The position numbers and the translations under genes are program-made. A DNA stretch of 64,000 bases, taken from the NCBI RefSeq assembly GCF_004005495.1, contig NZ_RZYA01000033.1, positions 1 to 64,000 of the forward strand, written 5' to 3'. A model generated the notes under the pieces. The model was given only the letters and a program-made list of their open reading frames with translations. It was not told the origin of the DNA and did no database searches. Positions within the stretch are counted from its first letter, which is position 1, and every line of letters begins with the position of its first letter. This DNA is from Streptomyces antnestii. Its GTDB lineage: Bacteria; Actinomycetota; Actinomycetes; Streptomycetales; Streptomycetaceae. This document shows positions 25,814-34,095 of the stretch, piece by piece.

Positions 25814-26133
25814 CGGGCGCCTCCCTCGTCGGCGGGTACGGGTTCGACGGCGCCGGTGCGGTACGCCGGGTCGAGGCGGGCGACGAGCCAGATGGCCACG
25901 GGGCTGATCACGGTGGCCGCTATGACCCAGGCAAGGAGGAACGGGACGCCCAGGACGCGGGGTTCGATGCGGTTGGCGACCAGGGGCGCGGCGGCGTAGA
26001 GGACGACGGGCACGAGCAGTATCCAGAGGGAGCGGCGGGACGCGCCGCCGAGCGTGGGGAGTCCTTCGAGGGGGTCGGACTCGTGCGGCTCCGGCTCCGG
26101 GGAGCGGCCGGCGGGTTCGCCTTGGGGGGACAT
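25810..26133 (-). CDS. DUF3311 domain small membrane protein
   Basis: This 107-residue protein has a polar N-terminal 35 residues and two hydrophobic helices (LWILLVPVVLYAAAPLVANR and VPFLLAWVIAATVISPVAIW), the DUF3311 pattern. Such proteins are regularly encoded next to an SSS symporter and are thought to be its small accessory subunit. Its stop overlaps the symporter start (ATGA). It has no catalytic motifs. Confidence 0.85.
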   Translation of the reverse strand: MSPQGEPAGRSPEPEPHESDPLEGLPTLGGASRRSLWILLVPVVLYAAAPLVANRIEPRVLGVPFLLAWVIAATVISPVAIWLVARLDPAYRTGAVEPVPADEGGAR

Positions 26134-26176
26134 GGGGTTCCTTGGGGAGGGGGAGGCAGGAAGGGCGAGGGGACGT

Positions 26177-26965
26177 TCAGAGTGCGGGGTCGAAGCGGCC
26201 GTCGACCGCCGTCCAGCCGCCGTCGACGGTCAGGACGCTCCCGGTGACGTAGGTCGAGGCGTCGGAGACCAAGTAGGCGACGGCACCGGCGAGTTCGTCG
26301 GCGCGGGCCCAGCGCTTGAGGGCGGAGGCCTGGGCGTAGGCGTCGTACCAGGCGGGGTCCGCGGCGATCTGGTCGGTGAGGGGGGTGCGGACGACGCCGG
26401 GGGCGACGGCGTTGAACCGCACGCCCCGCGGGCCCCATTCGGCGGCGGCCGTCCGCAGGAACTGGACGAGGCCGGCCTTCGACGCGGCGTACACGCTCTG
26501 GCCGGGTTCCACCTGGAAGGCGCGCATCGAGGCGAAGCCGACGACGCTGCCCCGGCCGCGCTCCGCCATGCCGGGGGCGAACGTCTGGACGAGGCTGAGG
26601 TAGGCCCGCAGGTTCAGGGCGATGACACGGTCGAACTCGTCGAGCGTGTAGTCGGCGACGCGCTTGCGGACGTTGGCCCCGACGGTGACGACGAGCCCGT
26701 CGAGCGGGCCCCAGGCGTCGGCGGCGGCGCGGATCGCGTCGGGGTCCAGGACGTCGAGGGCGCACGCGGAGGCGGTGCCGGACCGGTCCGTGCCGCCGCC
26801 GGACAGTGCCACGGTCTCCTCGGCGCCCTTCTCGTCCCGGTCGGCGACCACGACATCGGCGCCCTGGGCGACGAGCGCGCGGACGGCCTCGCGGCCGATG
26901 CCGCCGGCGCCGCCGACGACCGCGACGCGCCTGCCGTCGAGCCGGAACAGGTTGGCGTAGTCCAT
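26177..26965 (-). CDS. SDR family oxidoreductase
   Basis: This 262-residue classical short-chain dehydrogenase has the cofactor turn GGAGGIGREAV, an NNAG-equivalent TVGANVRK, a serine in GFASMRA, the active site YAASK, and C-terminal DGGWTAVDGRF. It would oxidise an alcohol or reduce a ketone with NAD(P). It is separated by 39 and 43 bases from its operon neighbours, so it is not coupled but lies in the same transcription unit. Together with the downstream-acting aldehyde dehydrogenase it could carry an alcohol to an acid (inference). Confidence 0.92.
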   Translation of the reverse strand: MDYANLFRLDGRRVAVVGGAGGIGREAVRALVAQGADVVVADRDEKGAEETVALSGGGTDRSGTASACALDVLDPDAIRAAADAWGPLDGLVVTVGANVRKRVADYTLDEFDRVIALNLRAYLSLVQTFAPGMAERGRGSVVGFASMRAFQVEPGQSVYAASKAGLVQFLRTAAAEWGPRGVRFNAVAPGVVRTPLTDQIAADPAWYDAYAQASALKRWARADELAGAVAYLVSDASTYVTGSVLTVDGGWTAVDGRFDPAL

Positions 26966-27004
26966 CTCGGGGTGCTCCCTCTTCTCGCGCTGTGGGGGGG
27001 TCTG

Positions 27005-28453
27005 TCAGGGCCGGATGACGGCCATGCGCGTCACCGTCAGCTCCTCGATGGCGAAGCGCGGCCCCTCGCGTCCGGTCCCGGAGTCCTTCACACCGCCGTA
27101 CGGGGCGATGTCGCTGCGGTAACCGGGGACTTCGTTGATGACGACGCCGCCGACGTCGAGTGCCTCGACCGCGCGGAACGCGGCGCCGAGGTCCCGCGTG
27201 TACACGGCGGCGTGGAGCCCGTACCGGCTTGCGTTGACCAGGTCGTACGCCGTCTCGATGTCGGGGACCGCGCGCAGGCACACGACGGGCCCGAACACCT
27301 CCTCGTCCCAGGCGGGTTCGCCGTCGGGGACGTCCGCGAGCAGGGTCGGGGCGAGGCACCTCGCGCCGGTGCGGGTGCCGCCCGCGACGATCCGGGCGCC
27401 GGCCGCCCTGGCCCTTTCGACCCAGTCGAGGACCCGCTCGGTGGCGGCTTCGTCGATGAGGGCCGAGACGCGGGTGTCCGTGGAGCGCGGGTCGCCGACG
27501 ACGACGTCCCGCAGCCGCTCGGCGATCTTCTTCTCCAGGGCGCCGGCGATCTCCTCGACGGCGATGACGCGCTGGACCGAGATGCAGGCCTGCCCGGACG
27601 CGTAGGTGCCGCCGCGGGCGACGGCGTCGGCGGCCGCGTCGAGATCGGCGTCGGCGGCGACGACGAGCGCCGCGTTGGAGCCGAGTTCCAGGACGACCTT
27701 GCGGGGCGCCGCGTCGCGCGCGATGCGGTGGCCGACGGCGGCGGAGCCGGTGAAGGAGATCGCGGCGACGTCGGGGTGCGTGGTGAGGGCGCGGCCGACT
27801 TCCGTGTCGCCGGTGACGAGTTGGACGGCGCCGGGCGGCGCCCCGGCCGCGGCGAGGCGCTCGCGCACGAGGTGGGTGAGCCAGAGCGTGGCGAGCGGGG
27901 TCGCCGGCGCGGGCTTCACCATCACGGGGCAGCCGGCGGCCAGCGCCGGGGCGATCTTGTGGGAGGCGAGAAGTACGGGGTAGTTGAAGCCGGCGATGCC
28001 GACGACGACCCCGATGGGCCTTCGCGTCCAGAACCCGAACATGCCGTCGCCGGAGGCCTGGAGGTCCAGCGGGACCGTCTCGCCGTGCAGGTGGGCCACC
28101 TCGTCGGAGGCTGCCTGCCAGGTCGCGACGGCCCGCTGCATCTCGATGTCGCAGTCGACGCGCGGCTTCCCGGTCTCCAGGACGAGCAGCTCCGCCATCC
28201 GGGACGCGATCTGCGCCAGGTCCGCCGCGACACCGGCGAGCACGTCGCGCCGCACCCGAGCGGGCAGCCCCGCGACCTCCTTGCGGAGCCCGGCGGCATG
28301 CTCGACGGCGCGCCGCGCGAGGCCCACGTCACCGACGGGCGCGGTGGCGAACTCGCCGCCGTCGTAAGGGAAGACGACGGGCTGCCGGGTGGGCGCGGGC
28401 ACCCAGGTGTCCCCGACGGGCAGCCCCTCCGGGAACTCTCGCGGATACGTCAT
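27005..28453 (-). CDS. Aldehyde dehydrogenase family protein
   Basis: This 482-residue NAD(P)-dependent aldehyde dehydrogenase shows the oxyanion Asn157 in GFNYP, the general base Glu256 in LELGSNAALV, the nucleophile Cys290 in SGQACIS and the late EEVFGPVV. It would convert an aldehyde to the carboxylic acid. Its ATG overlaps the stop of the M20 gene (ATGA). The family branch resembles succinate-semialdehyde and glyceraldehyde-type enzymes, but the substrate is not fixed. Confidence 0.93.
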   Translation of the reverse strand: MTYPREFPEGLPVGDTWVPAPTRQPVVFPYDGGEFATAPVGDVGLARRAVEHAAGLRKEVAGLPARVRRDVLAGVAADLAQIASRMAELLVLETGKPRVDCDIEMQRAVATWQAASDEVAHLHGETVPLDLQASGDGMFGFWTRRPIGVVVGIAGFNYPVLLASHKIAPALAAGCPVMVKPAPATPLATLWLTHLVRERLAAAGAPPGAVQLVTGDTEVGRALTTHPDVAAISFTGSAAVGHRIARDAAPRKVVLELGSNAALVVAADADLDAAADAVARGGTYASGQACISVQRVIAVEEIAGALEKKIAERLRDVVVGDPRSTDTRVSALIDEAATERVLDWVERARAAGARIVAGGTRTGARCLAPTLLADVPDGEPAWDEEVFGPVVCLRAVPDIETAYDLVNASRYGLHAAVYTRDLGAAFRAVEALDVGGVVINEVPGYRSDIAPYGGVKDSGTGREGPRFAIEELTVTRMAVIRP

Positions 28454-29673
28454 CGCGCTTCTCCCCCGTCCGTACGGCCCGTCAGGAACGCCTGCGCCGC
28501 CGCCGCGTACACGCGTGTGTACTCCTCGATCTCGCGCACCTCGACGTACTCGTCGGCCTGGTGGGCGATCCACTTGCCGCCGGGGCCGTACACGACGGTG
28601 GGGAGGCCGGCGTCGCGGGTGAGGATCGTGCCGTCGGTGGTGCCGGGGACCGCGCCGAACGGCGGTGCCTCGCCGTGCACTTGGCGGTGTCCTTCGACGA
28701 GTGCGGCGACCACGGGGTGGTCCTCGGGGATCTCGATGGCGGGCCGGTCGTCGACGACGGTGACGGCGACGGTCACCCCGACACCGGCGGCCGCCCGCTC
28801 CGCGGACTCCCGCACCCGGGCGATGAGTTCGGCGTGGTCGGTGCCGGGGATCGTGCGGACGTCGATGCCGACGACTCCGTGCGCGGGGATGACGTTGAGC
28901 TGGTCGGGGTCGCCGCCGAGCAGCACGGTCGGGGTGACGGTGACGCGGCCGGCGTGCGGGTGCTCGCCGTAGCGCTCCTCGGCCCACTCCTGGACCCCGG
29001 CGAGCGCCTCGACGATGCGGGCGCCGGCGACGATCGGGCTTCTGCCCTCCTGCGGCATGGCGCCGTGGGCCATCACGCCGTGCAGGTCGAGACGAAGCCG
29101 GATCCCGCCGCGCGCCGAGGTGCACACCTCGTAGCCCTCGGGTTCGCAGACGATGACGCCGTCCACCTCGCCCGCGAGCGGTGACGCGGCGAACGCCTTC
29201 GCGCCGAGCATGAGCCCCTCCTCGTCGCAGAGCACGCCGACGACGATGCGGCCGGGGAAGGGCCCGGCCAGCTGGAGGGCGCGGACGCCGTAGATCATGG
29301 CGGCGACGCCGGACTTCATGTCGGCGGATCCCCGGCCCCAGAGCTTTCCGTCGCGGATCTCGGCGCCGTAGGGGTCGACGGTCCAGTCGGCGGTGTCGCC
29401 CTCGGTGACGACGTCGATGTGCCCCTCGAACATCAGGGTGGGGCCGTCCCCGCCGCCGCCCTCGATCACCGCGACGGTGTTGGGCCGGCCCGGGGCGACC
29501 GCCACCACCTCGTACTTCCAGCCGAACTCGTCGAAGAGGCCCTGGACGAGTTCGGCGGCGGGCCGCTCGACCTCGGTGGCCCCCGCGGTGTTGACGGTGC
29601 GCAGACGCACGAGTGCGCGGGTGAAGGCGACCGCGGCGTCGGTCTCGGGCAGGGCTGTTGAGCCGGAACGCAT
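28450..29673 (-). CDS. M20 family metallohydrolase (ArgE/DapE type)
   Basis: This 407-residue zinc hydrolase of peptidase family M20 has the metal ligands MFEGHIDVV, GRGSADMKSG and LCDEEGLMLG, and the dimerisation-domain histidine in GVMAHGAMPQ. It would remove an acyl or carbamoyl group from an amino acid. It is the first gene of the seven-gene operon, with GGAGG four bases before the ATG, and it starts 36 bases from the FadR-type palindrome. It acts in the cytoplasm. Confidence 0.92.
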   Translation of the reverse strand: MRSGSTALPETDAAVAFTRALVRLRTVNTAGATEVERPAAELVQGLFDEFGWKYEVVAVAPGRPNTVAVIEGGGGDGPTLMFEGHIDVVTEGDTADWTVDPYGAEIRDGKLWGRGSADMKSGVAAMIYGVRALQLAGPFPGRIVVGVLCDEEGLMLGAKAFAASPLAGEVDGVIVCEPEGYEVCTSARGGIRLRLDLHGVMAHGAMPQEGRSPIVAGARIVEALAGVQEWAEERYGEHPHAGRVTVTPTVLLGGDPDQLNVIPAHGVVGIDVRTIPGTDHAELIARVRESAERAAAGVGVTVAVTVVDDRPAIEIPEDHPVVAALVEGHRQVHGEAPPFGAVPGTTDGTILTRDAGLPTVVYGPGGKWIAHQADEYVEVREIEEYTRVYAAAAQAFLTGRTDGGEAR

Positions 29674-29708
29674 GGAACCTCCAAGTCGGCCGGTGACAAG
29701 GCCAGTCG

Positions 29709-29723
29709 ACTGGTCAGACCAGT
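29709..29723. promoter_or_regulatory. FadR/GntR-type operator palindrome
   Basis: ACTGGTCAGACCAGT is a perfect 15-base palindrome with the core TGGTCAGACCA. It fits the FadR-subfamily consensus TGGT-N3-ACCA. It lies between the divergent M20 operon (start 29673) and the FadR-type regulator (start 29824), so that regulator is the obvious candidate to bind it and control both. Confidence 0.75.
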
Positions 29724-29823
29724 TGATTTCCCGTACTCTGCCCCCACGTTGATGCCCGGGTCAATGGTCGGCTCATCCATTTGCCACGGCGTCACGGCGT
29801 AACTGCTCGACATGGAGGGGCAC

Positions 29824-30615
29824 ATGGCGCCCGACGACGATCTCTTCCAGCCGGTGAAGCCGGTCCGCGCCTACCAGCGGGTGGCTCAGCAGATCGAGGA
29901 GCGCATCCTCAGCGGCGACCTGCCGCCCGGCTCGCGGCTCCCCGCGGAACGCGAACTCGTCGTGCGGTTCGCCGTGGGGCGCTCCACCGTCCGCGAGGCG
30001 CTGCGCGTGCTGCAGTCGGCGGGCCTGATCCGTTCGCGGCCGGGCGACCCGCTGGGCGCCGAGGTCCTCGGTGTCTCACCCGACAACCTCAGCCAGGCCC
30101 TGAGCCGTCTCACCCGTTCGCGCATCGCCTCACTCGGAGAGCTCGTGCAGTTCCGCATGGTGCTCGACGCGGAGAGCAACCGGCTCGCCGCGCGCCTCCA
30201 CGACGCGGACGACCTGGCCCGCATGCAGGAACAGATCGACCGGATGGAGCGTCTGAGCGCCTCGTCGAGCGGGAACCTGCACGCCTTCAGTGAGGCGGAC
30301 GCCCTCTTCCACCGGGCCGTCGCCGAGGCGAGCGGCAACTCCCTGCTCGGCCTGTGCGCCCGCGCGGTGCACGAGGCGGTGGTCGACGTCATCGAGAAGA
30401 AGATCGCCGGCGCCGCGGACGCCACCGCCTGGAGGGAACGCTCCATAGCCCACCACCGCCAGGTGCTCGACGCGATCCGCACGGGCGACGCCCCGCGCGC
30501 CGCCCGTCTCGCCCGCGAGGCGCTGTACACGTACTACGCCGACCACGTCGAGCCGGAGACGCGGAGGCTGCTGGCCGCGGCGGCGCAGACCGAGGACGCG
30601 GCCCGGACCCCGTGA
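29824..30615 (+). CDS. FadR/GntR family transcriptional regulator
   Basis: This 263-residue regulator has an N-terminal winged helix (YQRVAQQIEERILSGDLPPG, then LPAERELVVRF and RSTVREALRVLQSAGL) and a C-terminal all-helical FCD effector domain with the metal-type residues in EADALFHRAVAEASGN and HHRQVLDAIRTGD. ATG 29824 is preferred because GGAGGGG precedes it; an in-frame ATG exists at 29812. It is divergent from the seven-gene catabolic operon across a perfect FadR-type palindrome, so it is most likely a repressor relieved by a pathway acid. Confidence 0.93.
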   Translation: MAPDDDLFQPVKPVRAYQRVAQQIEERILSGDLPPGSRLPAERELVVRFAVGRSTVREALRVLQSAGLIRSRPGDPLGAEVLGVSPDNLSQALSRLTRSRIASLGELVQFRMVLDAESNRLAARLHDADDLARMQEQIDRMERLSASSSGNLHAFSEADALFHRAVAEASGNSLLGLCARAVHEAVVDVIEKKIAGAADATAWRERSIAHHRQVLDAIRTGDAPRAARLAREALYTYYADHVEPETRRLLAAAAQTEDAARTP

Positions 30616-30651
30616 CGTCCGGGCCCGTTCGAGCCCGGCTCAGGGCCCGTA

Positions 30652-30719
30652 CTAGGGCGTGCTTCGAAAGTAGCGTCGTCCGCCCGCGGGGCAGGCGGGA
30701 CTTTCGAAACACGCCCTAG
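30652..30719. repeat. 68-bp palindromic element flanked by CTAG (terminator or MITE-like)
   Basis: CTAGGGCGTGCTTCGAAAGT at 30652-30671 pairs with 30700-30719 at 19 of 20 positions, and the 28-base centre has its own CCGCC/GGCGG arms. Both ends are CTAG. It lies between the convergent FadR and MarR stops, so it can also work as a bidirectional terminator. The sharp CTAG borders resemble IS5-type target duplications (YTAR), but there is no coding capacity. Confidence 0.6.
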
Positions 30720-30725
30720 CCCGGC

Positions 30726-31256
30726 TCAGGGCCTCGCCCCGCCGAGGCGTCCTTCCAGTTGGCCGAGCAACTCTGCCAGTAGTGCGCTGAGTTGTTGCTG
30801 CCCGGTGGCTTCGAGGCCGGACAGTACGGTCGTCTCGTAGGCGAGTTGGTCGGGCAGCAGCGCGTCGACCAGTTCGCGGCCCGCGTCCGTCAGGCTCAGA
30901 TGCGAGACGCGGCGGTCACGGGTGTCGCCGCGCCGGTCGACCAGGCCGCGCTCCTGGAGCTGCTTGAGGCGCTTGGTGACCGCCGCGCCCGAGGAGAACG
31001 TCTCCCGGGCGAGGTCGCCCGGGGTGAGCTCGTGGCCCGTGCGGCGGAGCGCCCCGAGCAGGTCGAACTCGGCGCGGGTCAGTCCGGCGTGGCGCAGCGG
31101 GGCGTCCTCGGCCTGCTGGAGGAGGGCGGCGCAGCGGTTGATCCGCCCGATGACCTCCATGGGCCCGGTGTCGATGTCGGGCCGCACCGTCTGCCACTGG
31201 CGCACCACCGCGGCGACCGTGTCGCCCGTCGCCGCCCTGCCGTTCCGTGTCGTCAT
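30726..31256 (-). CDS. MarR family transcriptional regulator
   Basis: This is a 176-residue MarR winged-helix protein. LTRAEFDLLGALRRTG, LTPGDLARETFSSGAAVTKR (recognition helix) and RRGDTRDRRVSHLSLTDAGR (wing) follow the family order. It lies downstream of, and on the same strand as, the FUSC transporter gene, with a 194-bp CTAG-flanked element between them. It probably responds to an aromatic or phenolic ligand and controls the exporter (inference). The start is MTTRNGRAATG. Confidence 0.9.
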   Translation of the reverse strand: MTTRNGRAATGDTVAAVVRQWQTVRPDIDTGPMEVIGRINRCAALLQQAEDAPLRHAGLTRAEFDLLGALRRTGHELTPGDLARETFSSGAAVTKRLKQLQERGLVDRRGDTRDRRVSHLSLTDAGRELVDALLPDQLAYETTVLSGLEATGQQQLSALLAELLGQLEGRLGGARP

Positions 31257-31324
31257 GCTCGCGTGTTCTCCCGGGCGTTCGTGCCGCCCCTGTGCTCGTG
31301 GGTGTCCTGGACGGACCGCCGCGC

Positions 31325-31518
31325 CTAGGGCCTCTCGTTTGGATCATGCCGGGCTCGCGGGGTCTGGCACCGCACCTCGCGGCGTTGTCGTCGGTCGCCG
31401 ACGTCCCCCAGCTACCGCTGGGAGGTGCCCCCACCGCGTCGACTCCCTCCTCCGCCTTGCGATGCACGGCACCAGACCCCGCTCCCTGATCCGGCCTGAT
31501 CCAAACGAAAGACCCTAG
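31325..31518. mobile_element. 194-bp MITE-like element with CTAG borders
   Basis: Inside CTAG on each side lie inverted ends: GGCCTCTCGTTTGGATCA (31329-31346) against 31497-31514, which match at 16 of 18 positions. The interior holds a CCCAGC-tacc-GCTGGG hairpin (31407-31422) and no reading frame of interest. CTAG fits the four-base YTAR target duplication of the IS5 group. The right CTAG supplies the TAG stop of the FUSC gene. It is non-autonomous, and no transposase is present in the window. Confidence 0.6.
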
Positions 31519-33158
31519 CGTCGGACCGTCGCCGCGAGCGTACGGTGTCCGGCCTGCTCGACGGCGACCACACGCTCCTCGGGCAGCGCGCGCTGCCACC
31601 ATTCGCCCGCCGCGGTGTCGTCCGCCGCGCGCAGTTCGACGAGCGCCGCGGCGAGCCGGCGGCGCGCGCCCTCCAGGTCGCCGGGGCCCGGACGGGCGGC
31701 GGCGAGGGTGCGCTCGGCGTGCTCGCGGGCCCGTTCGGCCGCGTCGAGGGCGACCTCGATGTGGTCGGCGGCCCGCCGGTTGGTGACGATCACCGCGGCG
31801 ACCACGCCGAGCAGCGCTCCGACAAGGGTGTCGACGACCCGGTCGGCGATCAGCTCACCGGCGTCCTGGGTCCTGGCGAACTCGGTGATCAGCAGCGCCA
31901 TGGGCGTGACGGAGACGGTGCCGAGCCAGTAGTTGCGGGCGATGAACGCCTCGGCGCCGAAGCTGAAGAGCAGGCAGAGCAGGACCACGAAGACCGGACC
32001 GACGTGGGCGAGCGGGGCCACGGCGGCGAAGACGAGCACTCCGAGGAGGTTGCCGGCCACGCGCTGCACGGTGCGGTTCCAGGTGAGGGTGACGTTGGCC
32101 TGGTAGAGGGAGGCGGCGGTGACCAGGGCCCAGTAGGGACGGCCCATGCCGAGGGCGAGGGACCCGTATCCGGCGAGGGCGCAGCCGACGGCGGTGCGCA
32201 GGGCGACCGGCAGGTGCGGTGATCCGGGGGCGAGCCTGCGCCACAGCGACGGCCTGCCGGCGGCGCGTTCGACCTCGATGCCCAGGAGTTCGTCGTCGAT
32301 CCCGTCGAGGTGGGCCGGACGCGGGACCGGGCCGGTGCCGCTGAGACCGGCCGCCCAGTCGCGCAGCTGTGCGGGGTCCGTGTCCGCCGGGGCGGCGAGG
32401 GCGACCTCGGCGCGGACGACAAGGCGTTCGAGGGCGCGTCGGGCGGCGCCCCGGCCGCCGGTGGCGAGGAGGGACTGCCAGGCGGCGTGCACGGCGCCGG
32501 CCGCGGCGGCGCGGGCCCGCGAGCGTGCGGCGTCCGGGGCCTCGCCGTCCGGCATCTCGACGTACGCGGCGGCCGCGTTCAGGGCGCGGGCGGTGGCGCG
32601 CCGCTCCGGGCCGTGCGGGCGCACGAGCGCGGGGGCCATGCAGACGAGCCACGCCACGGCGCCCGCGCCGGCGGTCAGGGCGAGGTGGCCGGGTATCTGC
32701 CCCGGGCTCTGCGGCGCGAAAAGACTGGCGGAACTGATGAACGTCAGGATCAGGTGCCCCGGCGGGCCGATGCGGGTGGCGTCGCACAGGGTCTTCTGGG
32801 CGGCGGCGAGCAGCGCCCCGACCGCGACGAGCACGACGGCGGAGGTCGTGAACGAGGCGGTGAGCAGGGCCACGGCGAGACTCGCGAGCATGCCGAGGAC
32901 CACCCAGGCGACGGCGCGGGCGCGCGCCGCGTACGGCAGGTTGTGGGCGTAGAGGGCGCACAGCGACCCGGCCATCGTGTACATGGCGAGGTCGAGGCGG
33001 CCGAGGGCGAGCAGCGTGAGGTTGGGCACCGCGGCGGACACGACGACGCTCGTCGCGGCCTTGAACCAGATGTCGGACGCCTTGTTCAGACGCAGCGCCC
33101 CCGCGATCGGGAGCCGGCGGACGGGGCGAGGTCTGGAGGTGGGTGCGGAGCTGGTCAT
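31515..33158 (-). CDS. FUSC family protein (aromatic acid exporter-like membrane protein)
   Basis: This 547-residue protein has two blocks of about five transmembrane helices (residues 30-175 and 330-465) separated by a soluble domain, and ends in a polar coiled region. This is the FUSC/YccS layout of putative exporters of aromatic acids or other toxic acids. The MarR gene downstream is the likely regulator. Upstream of the ATG is an unusually AT-rich stretch (33159-33200, with AACAAGTGTT) that may hold the operator. The stop codon is formed by the CTAG border of the adjacent MITE-like element. Confidence 0.88.
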   Translation of the reverse strand: MTSSAPTSRPRPVRRLPIAGALRLNKASDIWFKAATSVVVSAAVPNLTLLALGRLDLAMYTMAGSLCALYAHNLPYAARARAVAWVVLGMLASLAVALLTASFTTSAVVLVAVGALLAAAQKTLCDATRIGPPGHLILTFISSASLFAPQSPGQIPGHLALTAGAGAVAWLVCMAPALVRPHGPERRATARALNAAAAYVEMPDGEAPDAARSRARAAAAGAVHAAWQSLLATGGRGAARRALERLVVRAEVALAAPADTDPAQLRDWAAGLSGTGPVPRPAHLDGIDDELLGIEVERAAGRPSLWRRLAPGSPHLPVALRTAVGCALAGYGSLALGMGRPYWALVTAASLYQANVTLTWNRTVQRVAGNLLGVLVFAAVAPLAHVGPVFVVLLCLLFSFGAEAFIARNYWLGTVSVTPMALLITEFARTQDAGELIADRVVDTLVGALLGVVAAVIVTNRRAADHIEVALDAAERAREHAERTLAAARPGPGDLEGARRRLAAALVELRAADDTAAGEWWQRALPEERVVAVEQAGHRTLAATVRR

Positions 33159-33379
33159 ACAGAGAAGCTTAACAAGTGTTTTACTCGAAAACTAATTCCG
33201 CAGGCCAATCCCTCTCCGCCGCCCGAGCCGCGCACCACCCGCGCACGGTGGCACCGCGCGCCGGTCCGGATGCTCCCCTGCGCTCGATTGCGCCCCGCCG
33301 TGCCCGGGCATCTCGTCCCCGACGCCGTCCGGCGTCCACGGTGCGGCGCCCACTTCCGGCGCTCGACGGGGAGGTTCGC

Positions 33380-33928
33380 GTGCACGGACCGGGCTCGGCC
33401 GCCTGGCTGCTCGTCGCGCTGTGTGCGGCGACCGGGGCGTACTGCGTGCTGCGGATGCGCAGCGGGGTCGAGGAACAACGTCGCGCGGCGGGCAGCGAGG
33501 CGCTCATGGGGTTCGGGATGGCCTTGATGGCGCTCCCCGCGGCGGTGGTCACGCCACCACGTGCCGCCTGGGTGGTGTACGCGCTCGTGTTCGGGGCCGC
33601 GGCACTGCGTGCCCTGTGGGCGGCCCGCTCGGGGGCGCACCATCTGCACCACCTGGTCGGCGCGTTCGCCATGGCGTACATGGCGGTGGCGATGGCCGTG
33701 ACGCCGGGCGCGCACGCCGGCCACGCGGGCGCGGGCGCACCGCTCGTGACCGGCCTGCTCCTGCTCTATTTCGCGGGGTACGTCCTGTGGTCGGGGGCGC
33801 GCCTCGTCCCGGTCCCGGCGGCCGGGGGTGCGCCGCCGGCGACCGGCTGGGGCGACCGTCCGGAACTGGCCCGGGCCTGCCGCCTCTCGATGGGCATCGG
33901 CATGGTCGCGATGCTCCTGACCATGTAG
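33380..33928 (+). CDS. DUF5134 domain membrane protein
   Basis: This 182-residue membrane protein has about five hydrophobic segments and a histidine-rich stretch (SGAHHLHHLVGAFAM). It starts at GTG with GGAGG six bases upstream. DUF5134 proteins are frequent neighbours of M56-type peptidases in actinobacteria, as here. The histidines and the length suggest a metal-related or copper-related membrane role, but no function is established. Confidence 0.82.
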   Translation: MHGPGSAAWLLVALCAATGAYCVLRMRSGVEEQRRAAGSEALMGFGMALMALPAAVVTPPRAAWVVYALVFGAAALRALWAARSGAHHLHHLVGAFAMAYMAVAMAVTPGAHAGHAGAGAPLVTGLLLLYFAGYVLWSGARLVPVPAAGGAPPATGWGDRPELARACRLSMGIGMVAMLLTM

Positions 33929-33987
33929 GGAGAAGCGCCAAGTTCATGCAGGGGACGGGGAGAAGCCCCCTGGCAGGGAGAAGCGCC
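33928..33987. repeat. Three copies of a 12-bp GGGAGAAGCSCC repeat
   Basis: Copies lie at 33928-33939, 33958-33969 and 33976-33987. The middle one forms GGGG-agaag-CCCC, a small hairpin that could end transcription of the DUF5134 gene. The rest of the 167-base gap to the peptidase gene holds no clear promoter. Confidence 0.5.
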
Positions 33988-34095
33988 TGGGGAAACTGCT
34001 CCATTTCGGACAACTGCCCGCGCAAAACCGTGTCGTGCGTCACTTGACGCGACAGCCCATACCCTCCGGTAGTACCCGGCTCATAGGCTGAGGTC

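Noticed and set aside
26054..28972. Open frame of 972 codons on the plus strand
   Set aside because: It lies antisense to the SDR, aldehyde dehydrogenase and M20 genes, which carry full catalytic motifs, and has no recognisable domain.
30652..31518. Composite transposon carrying marR
   Set aside because: The two flanking elements have different ends and neither encodes a transposase.
34044..34075. TTGACG...TAGTAC promoter before the M56 peptidase gene
   Set aside because: The spacer of 20 bases is too long for a confident sigma-70-type promoter.
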